Assembly (NCBI RefSeq): GCF_002896555.1
Contig: NZ_MNLH01000003.1
Location: forward strand, 1 to 64,000
Source of the DNA: Gardnerella coleohominis
GTDB lineage: Bacteria > Actinomycetota > Actinomycetes > Actinomycetales > Bifidobacteriaceae
Direction of reading: 5' to 3'
Length of the DNA: 64,000 bases
The notes under the pieces: model-generated
Database searches by the model: none
The model's input: the letters and a program-made list of their open reading frames with translations, nothing else
Told to the model about the DNA's origin: nothing
Program-made: the position numbers and the translations under genes
Shown: piece after piece, positions 42,218-48,713 of the stretch
How positions within the stretch are numbered: the stretch's first letter is position 1
Layout: each line of letters starts with the position of its first letter

Positions 42218-43585
42218 ATGTTAAGGCGAAAATTCTATCAAAAAATGCTCGATTGGAAGAATGCTGATCGCGGTTCAACAGCGCTTTTAGTAACAGGTGC
42301 TCGAAGAGTTGGGAAAAGCACTTTAGTTGAAGAGTTTGCAAAAAACGAGTACAAGTCTTATATTCTTATTGATTTTTCACAAGCATCAAAAGATGCGCTT
42401 CGACTATTCGAAGATTATCGTTCAGATTTAAGCACTTTCTTTACGTATATATCTGCATTATATGGTGTGAAACTTTATAATCGTGAATCGGTAATGGTTT
42501 TTGATGAAGTGCAATTTTTCCCACAGGCTAGAGAATTTATAAAACAATTAGTTGCAGATGGTAGGTACGACTATATAGAGACTGGTTCGTTATTGTCTAT
42601 TAAACATAATGTTGAAACAATAGTGATTCCGTCTGAAGAACAAGAAGAACGTATGTATCCTCTTGATTTTGAAGAATTTTTGTGGGCTTGCGGAGAAGAA
42701 AATCTATCGAAGGTTATTAAGAGTTCATTTGATGAGTTAAATCCTTTGCCGGATGCTTTACATAAAAAAGCTATGCGACTTTTTAGAGAATACATGCTAG
42801 TTGGCGGCATGCCGCAGTCTGTAAATGAATATGTTGATTCGAGGGATTTTGCTCGAGTAGATAGGGTTAAGCGTCGTATTCTTTCGCTCTATAGGCAGGA
42901 TGCTGCAAAGTTTGCAAAAGGTTATGAAATGAAAGTTATGGCTGTGTTTGATGGAATACCAGCACAGCTTTCCAGGCATGAAAAAAGATATAGGATTACT
43001 TCCTTGGGTAAGAATGCTCGTATGCGTGATTATAAGGATGCGTTTTTTTGGCTTTCGGATGCGAGTATTACAAATAATTGCTACAAATCTACAGATCCAA
43101 ATGTTGGCTTGAATCTTAATGCGGATGATGCGTTAGTAAAATGTTATATGGCTGATACTGGATTGTTGACTTCTATGATACTTTCAGATAGTAGTATTGC
43201 GTCTAATGATCTGTATAAAGAAATTTTATTTGGAAAAATCTCAATTAATGAAGGAATGCTAGTTGAAAACGTTGTTGCGCAACAGCTAATAGCATCTGGG
43301 CATCGCTTATTTTTCTATTCAAATAGAGATAAAGAAAATTCGGAAAACACTATGGAAATAGATTTTTTGATTTCTAAAGCTTTTCAGGATTCTGCTGGCA
43401 AAATGCGCATATCTCCTATTGAGGTTAAATCAGGGAATGTGTTTAAAACAGTTTCTCTTGATAAATTTAAGAACAAGTTTTCAAAAAGAATTGGAACGAG
43501 TTATGTATTTGCTCCTAAACAGCTTAGTGTTAGAAAAGATTTAAATTGCGTAATATTACCACTTTATATGTGTGGATTGGTGTAG
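42218..43585 (+). CDS. AAA-type ATP-binding protein with DUF4143 C-terminal domain (second)
   Basis: A 455-residue protein of the same class as that at 40664 but clearly different in sequence. Walker A TGARRVGKST near residue 28, Walker B VMVFDEVQF near 94, sensor IETGSLLSIK near 127, then YPLDFEEFLWACG. The DUF4143 domain (about 215-420) ends in the nuclease-like MEIDFLISKAF...ISPIEVKSGN motif with the D...E.K pattern of PD-(D/E)XK folds. ATG 42218 has no strong ribosome site nearby. It is preceded by the 33-bp array and followed, overlapping its stop codon, by composite element B. Function unknown. Confidence 0.85.
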   Translation: MLRRKFYQKMLDWKNADRGSTALLVTGARRVGKSTLVEEFAKNEYKSYILIDFSQASKDALRLFEDYRSDLSTFFTYISALYGVKLYNRESVMVFDEVQFFPQAREFIKQLVADGRYDYIETGSLLSIKHNVETIVIPSEEQEERMYPLDFEEFLWACGEENLSKVIKSSFDELNPLPDALHKKAMRLFREYMLVGGMPQSVNEYVDSRDFARVDRVKRRILSLYRQDAAKFAKGYEMKVMAVFDGIPAQLSRHEKRYRITSLGKNARMRDYKDAFFWLSDASITNNCYKSTDPNVGLNLNADDALVKCYMADTGLLTSMILSDSSIASNDLYKEILFGKISINEGMLVENVVAQQLIASGHRLFFYSNRDKENSENTMEIDFLISKAFQDSAGKMRISPIEVKSGNVFKTVSLDKFKNKFSKRIGTSYVFAPKQLSVRKDLNCVILPLYMCGLV

Positions 43586-43668
43586 CGCGAAGGTAGCCTT
43601 GCAAAGATAGTTGCGCAAAGGTATCTGCTCAAAGTTAGTTGTGCGAAGATAGTTGTGCAAAGAAATCT
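43585..43668 (+). repeat. 14-bp tandem repeat, six copies (composite element B, left part)
   Basis: Six contiguous 14-base units from 43585 to 43668 follow the pattern GCGCAAAGATAGTT. The first unit begins on the last base of the ATPase stop codon. Same family as 40487-40542. Confidence 0.85.
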
Positions 43669-43673
43669 GCATT

Positions 43674-43731
43674 TAGGAAGTAGGCTTCCAAATGTGAGCT
43701 TGTTTTGCAGAATTTGGAAGTAGACTTCCAG
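43674..43731 (+). repeat. Two diverged 18-bp palindromes at 40-bp spacing (composite element B, right part)
   Basis: TAGGAAGTAGGCTTCCAA (43674-43691) and TTGGAAGTAGACTTCCAG (43714-43731) differ from the perfect palindrome at two and one bases. The 22-base spacer between them matches the first spacer of element A at 21 of 22 bases. The rest of 43732-43800 shows nothing. Confidence 0.85.
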
Positions 43732-43802
43732 TTGCGTAGTTATGTGGTTGCTCGTATGTGTAAAGTTGCGAATTTGTTTTGCGCACCGTCAATAAGTATT
43801 AA

Positions 43803-43830
43803 ATATCACTGTATCGTGATATCATATATT
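43803..43830 (+). promoter_or_regulatory. Palindromic operator and -10 upstream of the DUF2442 gene
   Basis: ATATCAC-TGTATC-GTGATAT (43803-43822) is a perfect 7-bp inverted repeat, followed by TATATT (43825-43830) as -10 candidate. It lies where a self-encoded HTH repressor would bind. The -35 is not clear. Confidence 0.5.
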
Positions 43831-43880
43831 AGTATGGTTTAATGCTTAAAAAGAAATCATAAGAAGAAGGAGGGGCGAAT

Positions 43881-44333
43881 GTGCCTGTAATTTCAAGGTT
43901 TTATAAGATTAAAGATGTAAAAGCGTGTGCAAACATGAGGCTCCTCGTGCATTTTGTAAATGGAACTGTTAAAGAATACGATGTGCATAATCTTCTGGGG
44001 AAGTTTCCAATGTTTAAAGCGTTGGAAGACTCAGAGTTGTTTAATAAAGTTGTTGTGGATACTGGAGGATATGGCATTGTTTGGAATGATGATTTAGATA
44101 TTTCGTGCGATGAGTTATGGAGTAATGGTAAGCAGATTAAAACGCCGTTTGACAATTTAATGTCTTTTGCGGATGCGAGTGATTTGTGGAATTTAAGTGA
44201 GTCGACTCTTAGAAAAGCTGTGTCGTATAAGAAGCTTGTTAAGGGTGTGGATGCTCAAAAATATGGTAAGCAGTGGGTTGTTACTCGTAGCGCGATGGTT
44301 CGAGAGTATGGTAATCAAGTGGTTTCTGATTGA
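43881..44333 (+). CDS. DUF2442 domain protein fused to a helix-turn-helix
   Basis: A 150-residue protein. The N-terminal 85 residues match the DUF2442 pattern (LVHFVNGTVKEYDVHNLLG, MFKALEDSELFNKVVVDTGGYGIVWNDDLDISCDELW). The C-terminal 55 residues (FADASDLWNLSESTLRKAVSYKKLVKGVDAQKYGKQWVVTRSAM) form a MerR/excisionase-like helix-turn-helix. DUF2442 proteins are often encoded beside DUF4160 proteins in toxin-antitoxin-like pairs, but no DUF4160 gene is present here. Start GTG 43881 with a strong AAGGAGGGG site. A palindrome upstream suggests autoregulation. A near-perfect hairpin follows at 44371. Role inferred as a small regulator or orphan antitoxin. Confidence 0.75.
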   Translation: MPVISRFYKIKDVKACANMRLLVHFVNGTVKEYDVHNLLGKFPMFKALEDSELFNKVVVDTGGYGIVWNDDLDISCDELWSNGKQIKTPFDNLMSFADASDLWNLSESTLRKAVSYKKLVKGVDAQKYGKQWVVTRSAMVREYGNQVVSD

Positions 44334-44370
44334 GTTCTTGGAATTTGTGAGAGTATTAGCAATCAGAATT

Positions 44371-44398
44371 TTAAAGGGGTCGAATTCGACTCCTTTAA
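44371..44398 (+). terminator. 28-bp near-perfect palindrome after the DUF2442 gene
   Basis: TTAAAGG...CCTTTAA with the central GTCGAATTCGAC makes a continuous 14-bp half-palindrome with a single G-T pair. It lies 38 bases past the stop. A T run is lacking, so termination is uncertain. Confidence 0.45.
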
Positions 44399-44470
44399 GA
44401 ATGAGGCTGGTTCTAATGCTTTTACGGGGCAGGGTATTTATATGCTTATGACGGTGTTAAGGGGCGAACT

Positions 44471-44576
44471 CGTCAATAAAAATTGCCCTATATTTACCTT
44501 GATTTTCGTGAAAATTTGGCATATTTTTACCTTTGATTTCGTGAAATGCATATGGCGAAACCGTAGCGTTTTCAAT
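44471..44576 (+). repeat. Partial copy of the second ATPase's upstream array
   Basis: Two TTTCGTGAA cores (44504 and 44537, 33 apart) with a decayed third at about 44471 are embedded in sequence closely matching 42030-42195, including the tail TTTTCAA...TTAATTAA-like segment. Here the array is followed not by an ATPase gene but by a truncated toxin-like frame. Gene-free sequence 44399-44470 shows nothing else. Confidence 0.8.
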
Positions 44577-44591
44577 GTTTTTGATAAATTA

Positions 44592-44708
44592 ATGAGTGAT
44601 TTCAATATGTCGCTTGTTTTTGTAAAGCTTGAAAGCAACGCGATACTTATAATTCATGCGAATAGACTTACAAAAGGATTTTTACAAGAGATAAGGGATT
44701 CAAGATGA
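44592..44708 (+). pseudogene. Truncated toxin remnant (C-terminal part only)
   Basis: The short frame ending at 44708 encodes AILIIHANRLTKGFLQEI, which lines up with the C-terminal part (EWIIFHVAPATKKFLAEM) of the intact toxin at 45174. Its stop overlaps the start of the following antitoxin-like gene in an ATGA arrangement, as expected of a toxin-antitoxin pair. The upstream two thirds of the toxin are missing and replaced by a copy of the ATPase-type upstream array. Probably non-functional. The homology is judged by eye over about 20 residues. Confidence 0.55.
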
Positions 44709-44995
44709 GTGGTAATACGTATACGGCAGAAAATGGATTCGTTATTACGGACGATATTGTTGATAAGTGGGCTAAGGAAGCAGAAGACAATTTTTCTGGT
44801 GCTATTGTTACAGAGTTTACTGGAAGAGCTTGGGAAGATGAAACTCAGCCATTGAAACCGCGTACTGTTAGGTTAAGTGATACTGTTTGGCATTTAATCG
44901 AGGCTGATGCGAAGCGTAGAAAGATGACTGTTAGTGCGTGGACTAGAAAAGCTATACTTAACGAATTATCTAGTGAGATAGCCGCTCAAAGATAG
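44705..44995 (+). CDS. Ribbon-helix-helix antitoxin-like protein, partner toxin degraded
   Basis: A 96-residue protein with the actinobacterial antitoxin layout: N-terminal TAENGFVITDDIVDKWAKEAEDNFSGAIV, then a strand-helix-helix C-terminus (RTVRLSDTVWHLIEADAKRRKMTVSAWTRKAILNEL). The N-terminal T(D/E)D-x3-DKW pattern is shared with the antitoxin at 45501. The ATG overlaps the preceding toxin remnant stop. The last codons and the stop lie inside the first 14-bp unit of composite element C, so the C-terminus AAQR is encoded by the repeat. It may survive as an orphan antitoxin that neutralises related toxins. Confidence 0.7.
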   Translation: MSGNTYTAENGFVITDDIVDKWAKEAEDNFSGAIVTEFTGRAWEDETQPLKPRTVRLSDTVWHLIEADAKRRKMTVSAWTRKAILNELSSEIAAQR

Positions 44996-45048
44996 TTGCG
45001 CGAATGTAGCTGCTCAAAGAGATATGCAGTTTGGAAGTAGACTTCCAA
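44984..45048 (+). repeat. Composite element C: three 14-bp repeats plus one perfect 18-bp palindrome
   Basis: Units 44984-44997, 44998-45011 and 45012-45025 (period 14), a five-base gap, then TTGGAAGTAGACTTCCAA at 45031-45048. The gap length between the repeat and the first palindrome is five bases in all three elements. Confidence 0.88.
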
Positions 45049-45134
45049 GTCGCGATAGGGTTGTTATTTTCGTTTTTTTTTCTTGTGTTTTTATGTGTAG
45101 GTATGTTGATGAACTTTAATGCAATGTGATAACA

Positions 45135-45148
45135 TTTCGTATACGAAA
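45135..45148 (+). promoter_or_regulatory. Palindromic operator of the toxin-antitoxin operon
   Basis: TTTCGTATACGAAA is a perfect 14-bp palindrome 26 bases before the toxin start codon, in the expected promoter region (TGTGATAAC lies just upstream). RHH antitoxins usually bind such sites to autoregulate. Confidence 0.6.
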
Positions 45149-45173
45149 ATATTGAGAGTTGGAGATATTATTT

Positions 45174-45467
45174 ATGAAGGTTTTAGTGCATCCTAGAGTT
45201 ATTCGAAAGCGACCTTGGCTCAGAGAAACTGAAGTGATAAATATGTGGAACTCATCATGTAGAGAGCTTCCCAGACAAGGTGAATATGAGCCTAGTCAAA
45301 TGCTTTCACTTGCGTGGGATTCGCGCGGAGTTATTACAGAACTTATTGCATATAAGGGTGAAGATGGGGAATGGATCATTTTTCACGTCGCTCCTGCAAC
45401 TAAAAAGTTTCTTGCTGAGATGGGATTTAGCCAAGAAGAAATTAGACAAATTTTTGGTAGAAGATAA
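45174..45467 (+). CDS. Toxin component of an actinobacterial RHH toxin-antitoxin pair
   Basis: A 97-residue basic protein: MKVLVHPRVIRKRP at the start, an LSLAWDSRGVITELIAYKGEDG beta region, and EWIIFHVAPATKKFLAEMGF near residues 66-85. From memory, small actinobacterial proteins with the same plan, encoded directly before an RHH antitoxin, are annotated as toxins of a RelE/BrnT-like fold. The biochemical activity (probably RNA cleavage) is inferred. ATG 45174 has GGAG nine bases upstream; a TTG at 45159 is less likely. The antitoxin gene follows after 33 bases. Confidence 0.7.
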   Translation: MKVLVHPRVIRKRPWLRETEVINMWNSSCRELPRQGEYEPSQMLSLAWDSRGVITELIAYKGEDGEWIIFHVAPATKKFLAEMGFSQEEIRQIFGRR

Positions 45468-45500
45468 TTGGAATATATCTACGAGATAGTAGGAGTAATT

Positions 45501-45788
45501 ATGGATAATTTTCGCGGTGAAGGTGGCGTTGATGTCACTGATGAAATGCTTGATAAATGGGAAAGCGATGCCGAAAAAGGCATCTATCATGGGAAAGCTG
45601 GCAATTTGCATATTAAGAAGCCTCTTGGTAGACCTCCTCTTTATGAAGAAGCTATGTTGCCTATAACTTTCCGTATATCTGTTGAGGACGCTGAGGCTTT
45701 AAAAGCTTCTGCTGATAAGCAGGGTGTGAAGGTAGGTGATGTTGTGCGAGAGGCGTGCAAATTGCTTCTTGCTCAGCATGCATTGTGA
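45501..45788 (+). CDS. RHH antitoxin of the toxin-antitoxin pair
   Basis: A 95-residue protein. The N-terminal VTDEMLDKWESDAEKGIYHG is followed by a basic GRPPLYEE stretch and a ribbon-helix-helix (LPITFRISVEDAEALKASADKQGVKVGDVVREACKLLL, residues about 56-91). This is the usual arrangement of actinobacterial CopG-like antitoxins, where the N-terminal arm neutralises the toxin or the C-terminal RHH binds the operator. Start ATG 45501 with AGGAG six bases upstream. A strong terminator follows at 45823. Confidence 0.75.
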   Translation: MDNFRGEGGVDVTDEMLDKWESDAEKGIYHGKAGNLHIKKPLGRPPLYEEAMLPITFRISVEDAEALKASADKQGVKVGDVVREACKLLLAQHAL

Positions 45789-45822
45789 TTGCATAGTGTG
45801 AGGTTGTTTTATAGCATCGATT

Positions 45823-45868
45823 AAGTCCACAATCACTGGGTAATGCGCCTGTGTTTGTGGACTTTTTT
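45823..45868 (+). terminator. Rho-independent terminator after the antitoxin gene
   Basis: AAGTCCACAA (45823-45832) pairs with TTGTGGACTT (45855-45864), followed by TTTT. The loop is 22 bases. This ends the accessory island. Confidence 0.85.
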
Positions 45869-46037
45869 AATAGGGAAGTATTGAGTTTTTTAATGTTACT
45901 GTTTGTGGGGTTAATTTGTTGATGGAGGTATAATAAGCTGACAGTTTTGTTGGATTATTTTTATCGGCTGACTGTTTTATTTGGGAGAGATTTTTAACAG
46001 TGAGTGTTATGGCGAGTGTTAGATTTGGAGGTTTGCT

Positions 46038-47291
46038 ATGAGTGATGTCAATAATGGTGTTGATGATTATCGGAGCGAAAATCAGATGAATGGTGTTGCT
46101 GGTAATAATAATTCCAGTAGTGGTGTTACTGGTAATGCTGGTTATTCTCAAAATTTTCAGGCGTATGGTCAGCCGTATAGCCAATCATATTCTCAGCAGT
46201 ATGGTCAGCCGTATGGTCAGTCGTCGCAGCATCATGATCAAATGCAGCAGCAGCCTCAGTTCGTTAGTCCGTATGGTCAGCCAGTTCAACCGCAGATGAA
46301 TCCACAGCAGATGGGTCAGCCGTTTGCTCAGCAGCAGTTTGCTCATCCGTACCAATACCGTCAGCCGTATGGTCAGCCTGTCCAGCCTCGTATGAGTCAG
46401 CAGCCTCCGTATGGTCAGCCTCCTATGGGCAGACCGTATGGTCGTCCTCCGTATGGTGGTGTTCCTATGGGTCGTCCGTATGGTAGTCCTGCGTTTGCTA
46501 CTCGAGCTGGTTATGTGAATGGTAGGTTTAATCCTGCTTATATTGAAGAGCAGGCTCGTAAGTTTTCTTTTAGGTGGAATGCTAAAGAAATTATTTCTGC
46601 GATTATAGTTGTTGTTATAGCAGTGATTTTCGCATTTGTTTTCAATTATTATCATTCTGAAATTAGTTCCTTTTTTGATTCACGGGTACAAGAAGTCTTA
46701 TCAATAGATTTTTTTCTTGAGAATAGGCGGTTGATTTGGTATATTGAAGACGATATTTTTTCTTGCATATTTCCGCTTGCAATAATGCTTAGTTTTGCTC
46801 AAGTATTACGTAAAAGATTCTTTACTGTTGCATGTGGTTTAGTAGTTTTTGTTACTGACTTTTTAACATTTGCGACATATGAAATATTAAATTCGTCGCA
46901 TTTGGAACATATTGATATTGTAGTACGAATCTATTTTAGAGACTTCTTTTGGCAACGTTCATCGATAGTTATTTTTATGATTCTTGTAGAACTACTACAG
47001 TGGGTGATGACAAAATATAAAGCTGCAAGTTTTTGGAAATATATTCTCATAAATTTCATAGCAGCTGTAATTGGTTATATTTATTATCTTGTTGTTACTA
47101 TACTCGGTATACATAACGCTTATTTAAATTTACCATATCTATTTTCAGAATATTTCTTAATAGAAGCAGAAGGATTCTTTATTGTTGCAATTCCTGTGTT
47201 GATAATTTTGCCATGTCTCATAGCTTTGCTGTTAAAGGCTGTAAAGTTCACGAAGTTCCTTAATCCAGAGCGTGAGATGATGCATTTATAA
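46038..47291 (+). CDS. Polytopic membrane protein with Gln/Pro/Tyr-rich cytoplasmic repeat region
   Basis: Function unknown. The 417-residue protein begins with about 160 residues of Tyr-Gly-Gln-Pro type repeats (YGQPYGQ, YSQ, MGRPYG) without hydrophobic segments. Six membrane helices follow (about 188-210, 235-260, 268-292, 310-328, 335-360 and 380-410). Proline/glutamine-rich N-termini ahead of membrane helices occur in many actinobacterial envelope proteins and may bind partner proteins or polymerise; no catalytic motif is seen. TTGGAGG gives a clear ribosome site for ATG 46038. TATAAT at 45929-45934 is a possible -10. A gctgac(a/t)GTTTT direct repeat lies in the leader. It converges with the AEC transporter gene. 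Confidence 0.75.
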   Translation: MSDVNNGVDDYRSENQMNGVAGNNNSSSGVTGNAGYSQNFQAYGQPYSQSYSQQYGQPYGQSSQHHDQMQQQPQFVSPYGQPVQPQMNPQQMGQPFAQQQFAHPYQYRQPYGQPVQPRMSQQPPYGQPPMGRPYGRPPYGGVPMGRPYGSPAFATRAGYVNGRFNPAYIEEQARKFSFRWNAKEIISAIIVVVIAVIFAFVFNYYHSEISSFFDSRVQEVLSIDFFLENRRLIWYIEDDIFSCIFPLAIMLSFAQVLRKRFFTVACGLVVFVTDFLTFATYEILNSSHLEHIDIVVRIYFRDFFWQRSSIVIFMILVELLQWVMTKYKAASFWKYILINFIAAVIGYIYYLVVTILGIHNAYLNLPYLFSEYFLIEAEGFFIVAIPVLIILPCLIALLLKAVKFTKFLNPEREMMHL

Positions 47292-47329
47292 AAGTTTGCT
47301 TATAGCAAGCATTTATAAAGCATGCACTG

Positions 47330-47361
47330 GTGGTATGTGTTCAGAAATGGGCACATACCAC
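47330..47361. terminator. Bidirectional hairpin between converging genes
   Basis: GTGGTATGTG (47330-47339) and CACATACCAC (47352-47361) form a perfect 10-bp stem with a 12-base loop, midway between the ends of the membrane protein gene and the AEC transporter gene. Confidence 0.7.
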
Positions 47362-47382
47362 TCGTATCAGTCGCTTCTAAAG

Positions 47383-48324
47383 TCATCCTAAAAGCGCCGC
47401 GATTACAGCAATAAAAATCGGGCTAGTAATAGTTGAAAATAGTATGCCGTCGCGAGCAAAACTCAAGCCAACATTGTATCGAGCAGAGTAATTGTACACG
47501 TTTTGACCAGTAGGAAGCGCAGCTAACACAACGCACGCATACAAAGTTGCTCCGCGGAAACCCATAACAAAATAAGCCAACAAAAACGCAACAATTGGCA
47601 TAATCAAGTTTTTCAGAATCGCAACTGCAGCAATGGCAGCGCGATTGGAATCCTTTTGCAAAGGCTTGCTGCCATAAAGAGACATTCCGAAAGCCATTAA
47701 AATCATTGGAACTGCAGAATCGCCAATCATTTTAATAGGATCGTAAAGAAAATTAGGAACAGGGAAATAGCCAACTTTTGCGGAAATTGCAGAAATAATA
47801 ATTCCACCAAGCGAACCAATTAAAAGTGGCTGCTTTAAAGGCTGCTGTGCAATGCGCTTAAGTGAACATTTTCCAGTAGTTGTAATGTCGAGAACCGTCA
47901 AGCCAACAGGAGTAAACACGGCCTGTTGCATAACTAAAATCGGAGCAACGAGCGCAGGATTTCCTAAAATATACGTTGCAACCGGAAGGCCAATATTGTT
48001 CGAGTTTAAGTAAAGCGAATTAAGCGCGCCAATAGTGCAATCAGATGCAGGAAGATGGAAGAATACGCAATTTAGCAAAACAAAAATTAATCCAACAATC
48101 ATTGCAGAAAAGAATGCAACAAAAATAGAAGAATGAAAAATCTCAAAAATTGGCTGTTTGGAAAGAATTGCAAACATTAAACAAGGGCTGGAAACGAAGA
48201 AACTTACGCGATTTAATACCATATGAGCTTGAGGTCCGCCAATACGCATGCGTGCTGTAATATATCCAGCTACGATTACTATGCCAATTACGCAAAAACC
48301 TTGCATAGCGCTTATTAAGCCCAT
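47383..48324 (-). CDS. AEC (auxin efflux carrier) family transporter
   Basis: A 313-residue integral membrane protein with about ten hydrophobic segments in the AEC family pattern. It has an N-terminal segment with VSFFVSSPCLMFAILSKQPI, a LNSNNIGLPVATYILGNP motif near 118-135, and the C-terminal ALPTGQNVYNYSARYNVG near 272-290, characteristic of bacterial AEC permeases for organic acids such as malate or of amino-acid-like substrates. The substrate is unknown. The start is placed at 48324 because GGAGG lies six bases upstream; the frame extends 17 codons further to 48375, without a ribosome site. Single gene, divergent from rne. Confidence 0.88.
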   Translation of the reverse strand: MGLISAMQGFCVIGIVIVAGYITARMRIGGPQAHMVLNRVSFFVSSPCLMFAILSKQPIFEIFHSSIFVAFFSAMIVGLIFVLLNCVFFHLPASDCTIGALNSLYLNSNNIGLPVATYILGNPALVAPILVMQQAVFTPVGLTVLDITTTGKCSLKRIAQQPLKQPLLIGSLGGIIISAISAKVGYFPVPNFLYDPIKMIGDSAVPMILMAFGMSLYGSKPLQKDSNRAAIAAVAILKNLIMPIVAFLLAYFVMGFRGATLYACVVLAALPTGQNVYNYSARYNVGLSFARDGILFSTITSPIFIAVIAALLG

Positions 48325-48713
48325 TTGAGCCTCCGAATTATGAAAGAGATATGTGAAGCAATCTTTCAGTTTCATGAGATACTATAAACGTGTTATATAA
48401 CTTACAACAGTTTTAGTGTAGTTTACGTGTAGTTTCAGATATTTTACGAGAACTTTTAGATAGTTTTTTTGAACAGTTTAAGATGCTTTGTGTGTAGTTT
48501 TATACACTTTATGGCATACTAGAGAGCGGTGGCACTGCAAGCCGCCATAGCGTCCGATGGCGTCGATCCCCTTGCATGAGTTTGGCGAGGCTTGGTGTCC
48601 GCTGTCCGCGCAGTTAGACTTTGTTGAGAGCTTGAGAATGTTGGTGTATGGCGTAAGCATGCCACATCTCGGCCAGGAATGCGAGACGATTGCAGCGTTT
48701 CGTGAGGATTATT
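48325..48713 (+). promoter_or_regulatory. Divergent intergenic region including the structured RNase E leader
   Basis: The 389 bases contain no gene. The left part is AT-rich with repeated GTAGTTT words. From about 48520 to 48713 the composition becomes GC-richer, with several potential stems (for example GGTGGC 48528-48533 with GCCGCC 48541-48546), consistent with a long structured 5' leader on rne. RNase E messages in other bacteria are autoregulated through such leaders; here that is inference. The minus strand carries the AEC gene promoter near 48380-48420. Confidence 0.45.

Noticed and set aside
47383..48375. Longer AEC transporter starting at 48375.
   Set aside because: No ribosome site there, while GGAGG lies six bases before ATG 48324 and the family N-terminus begins there.
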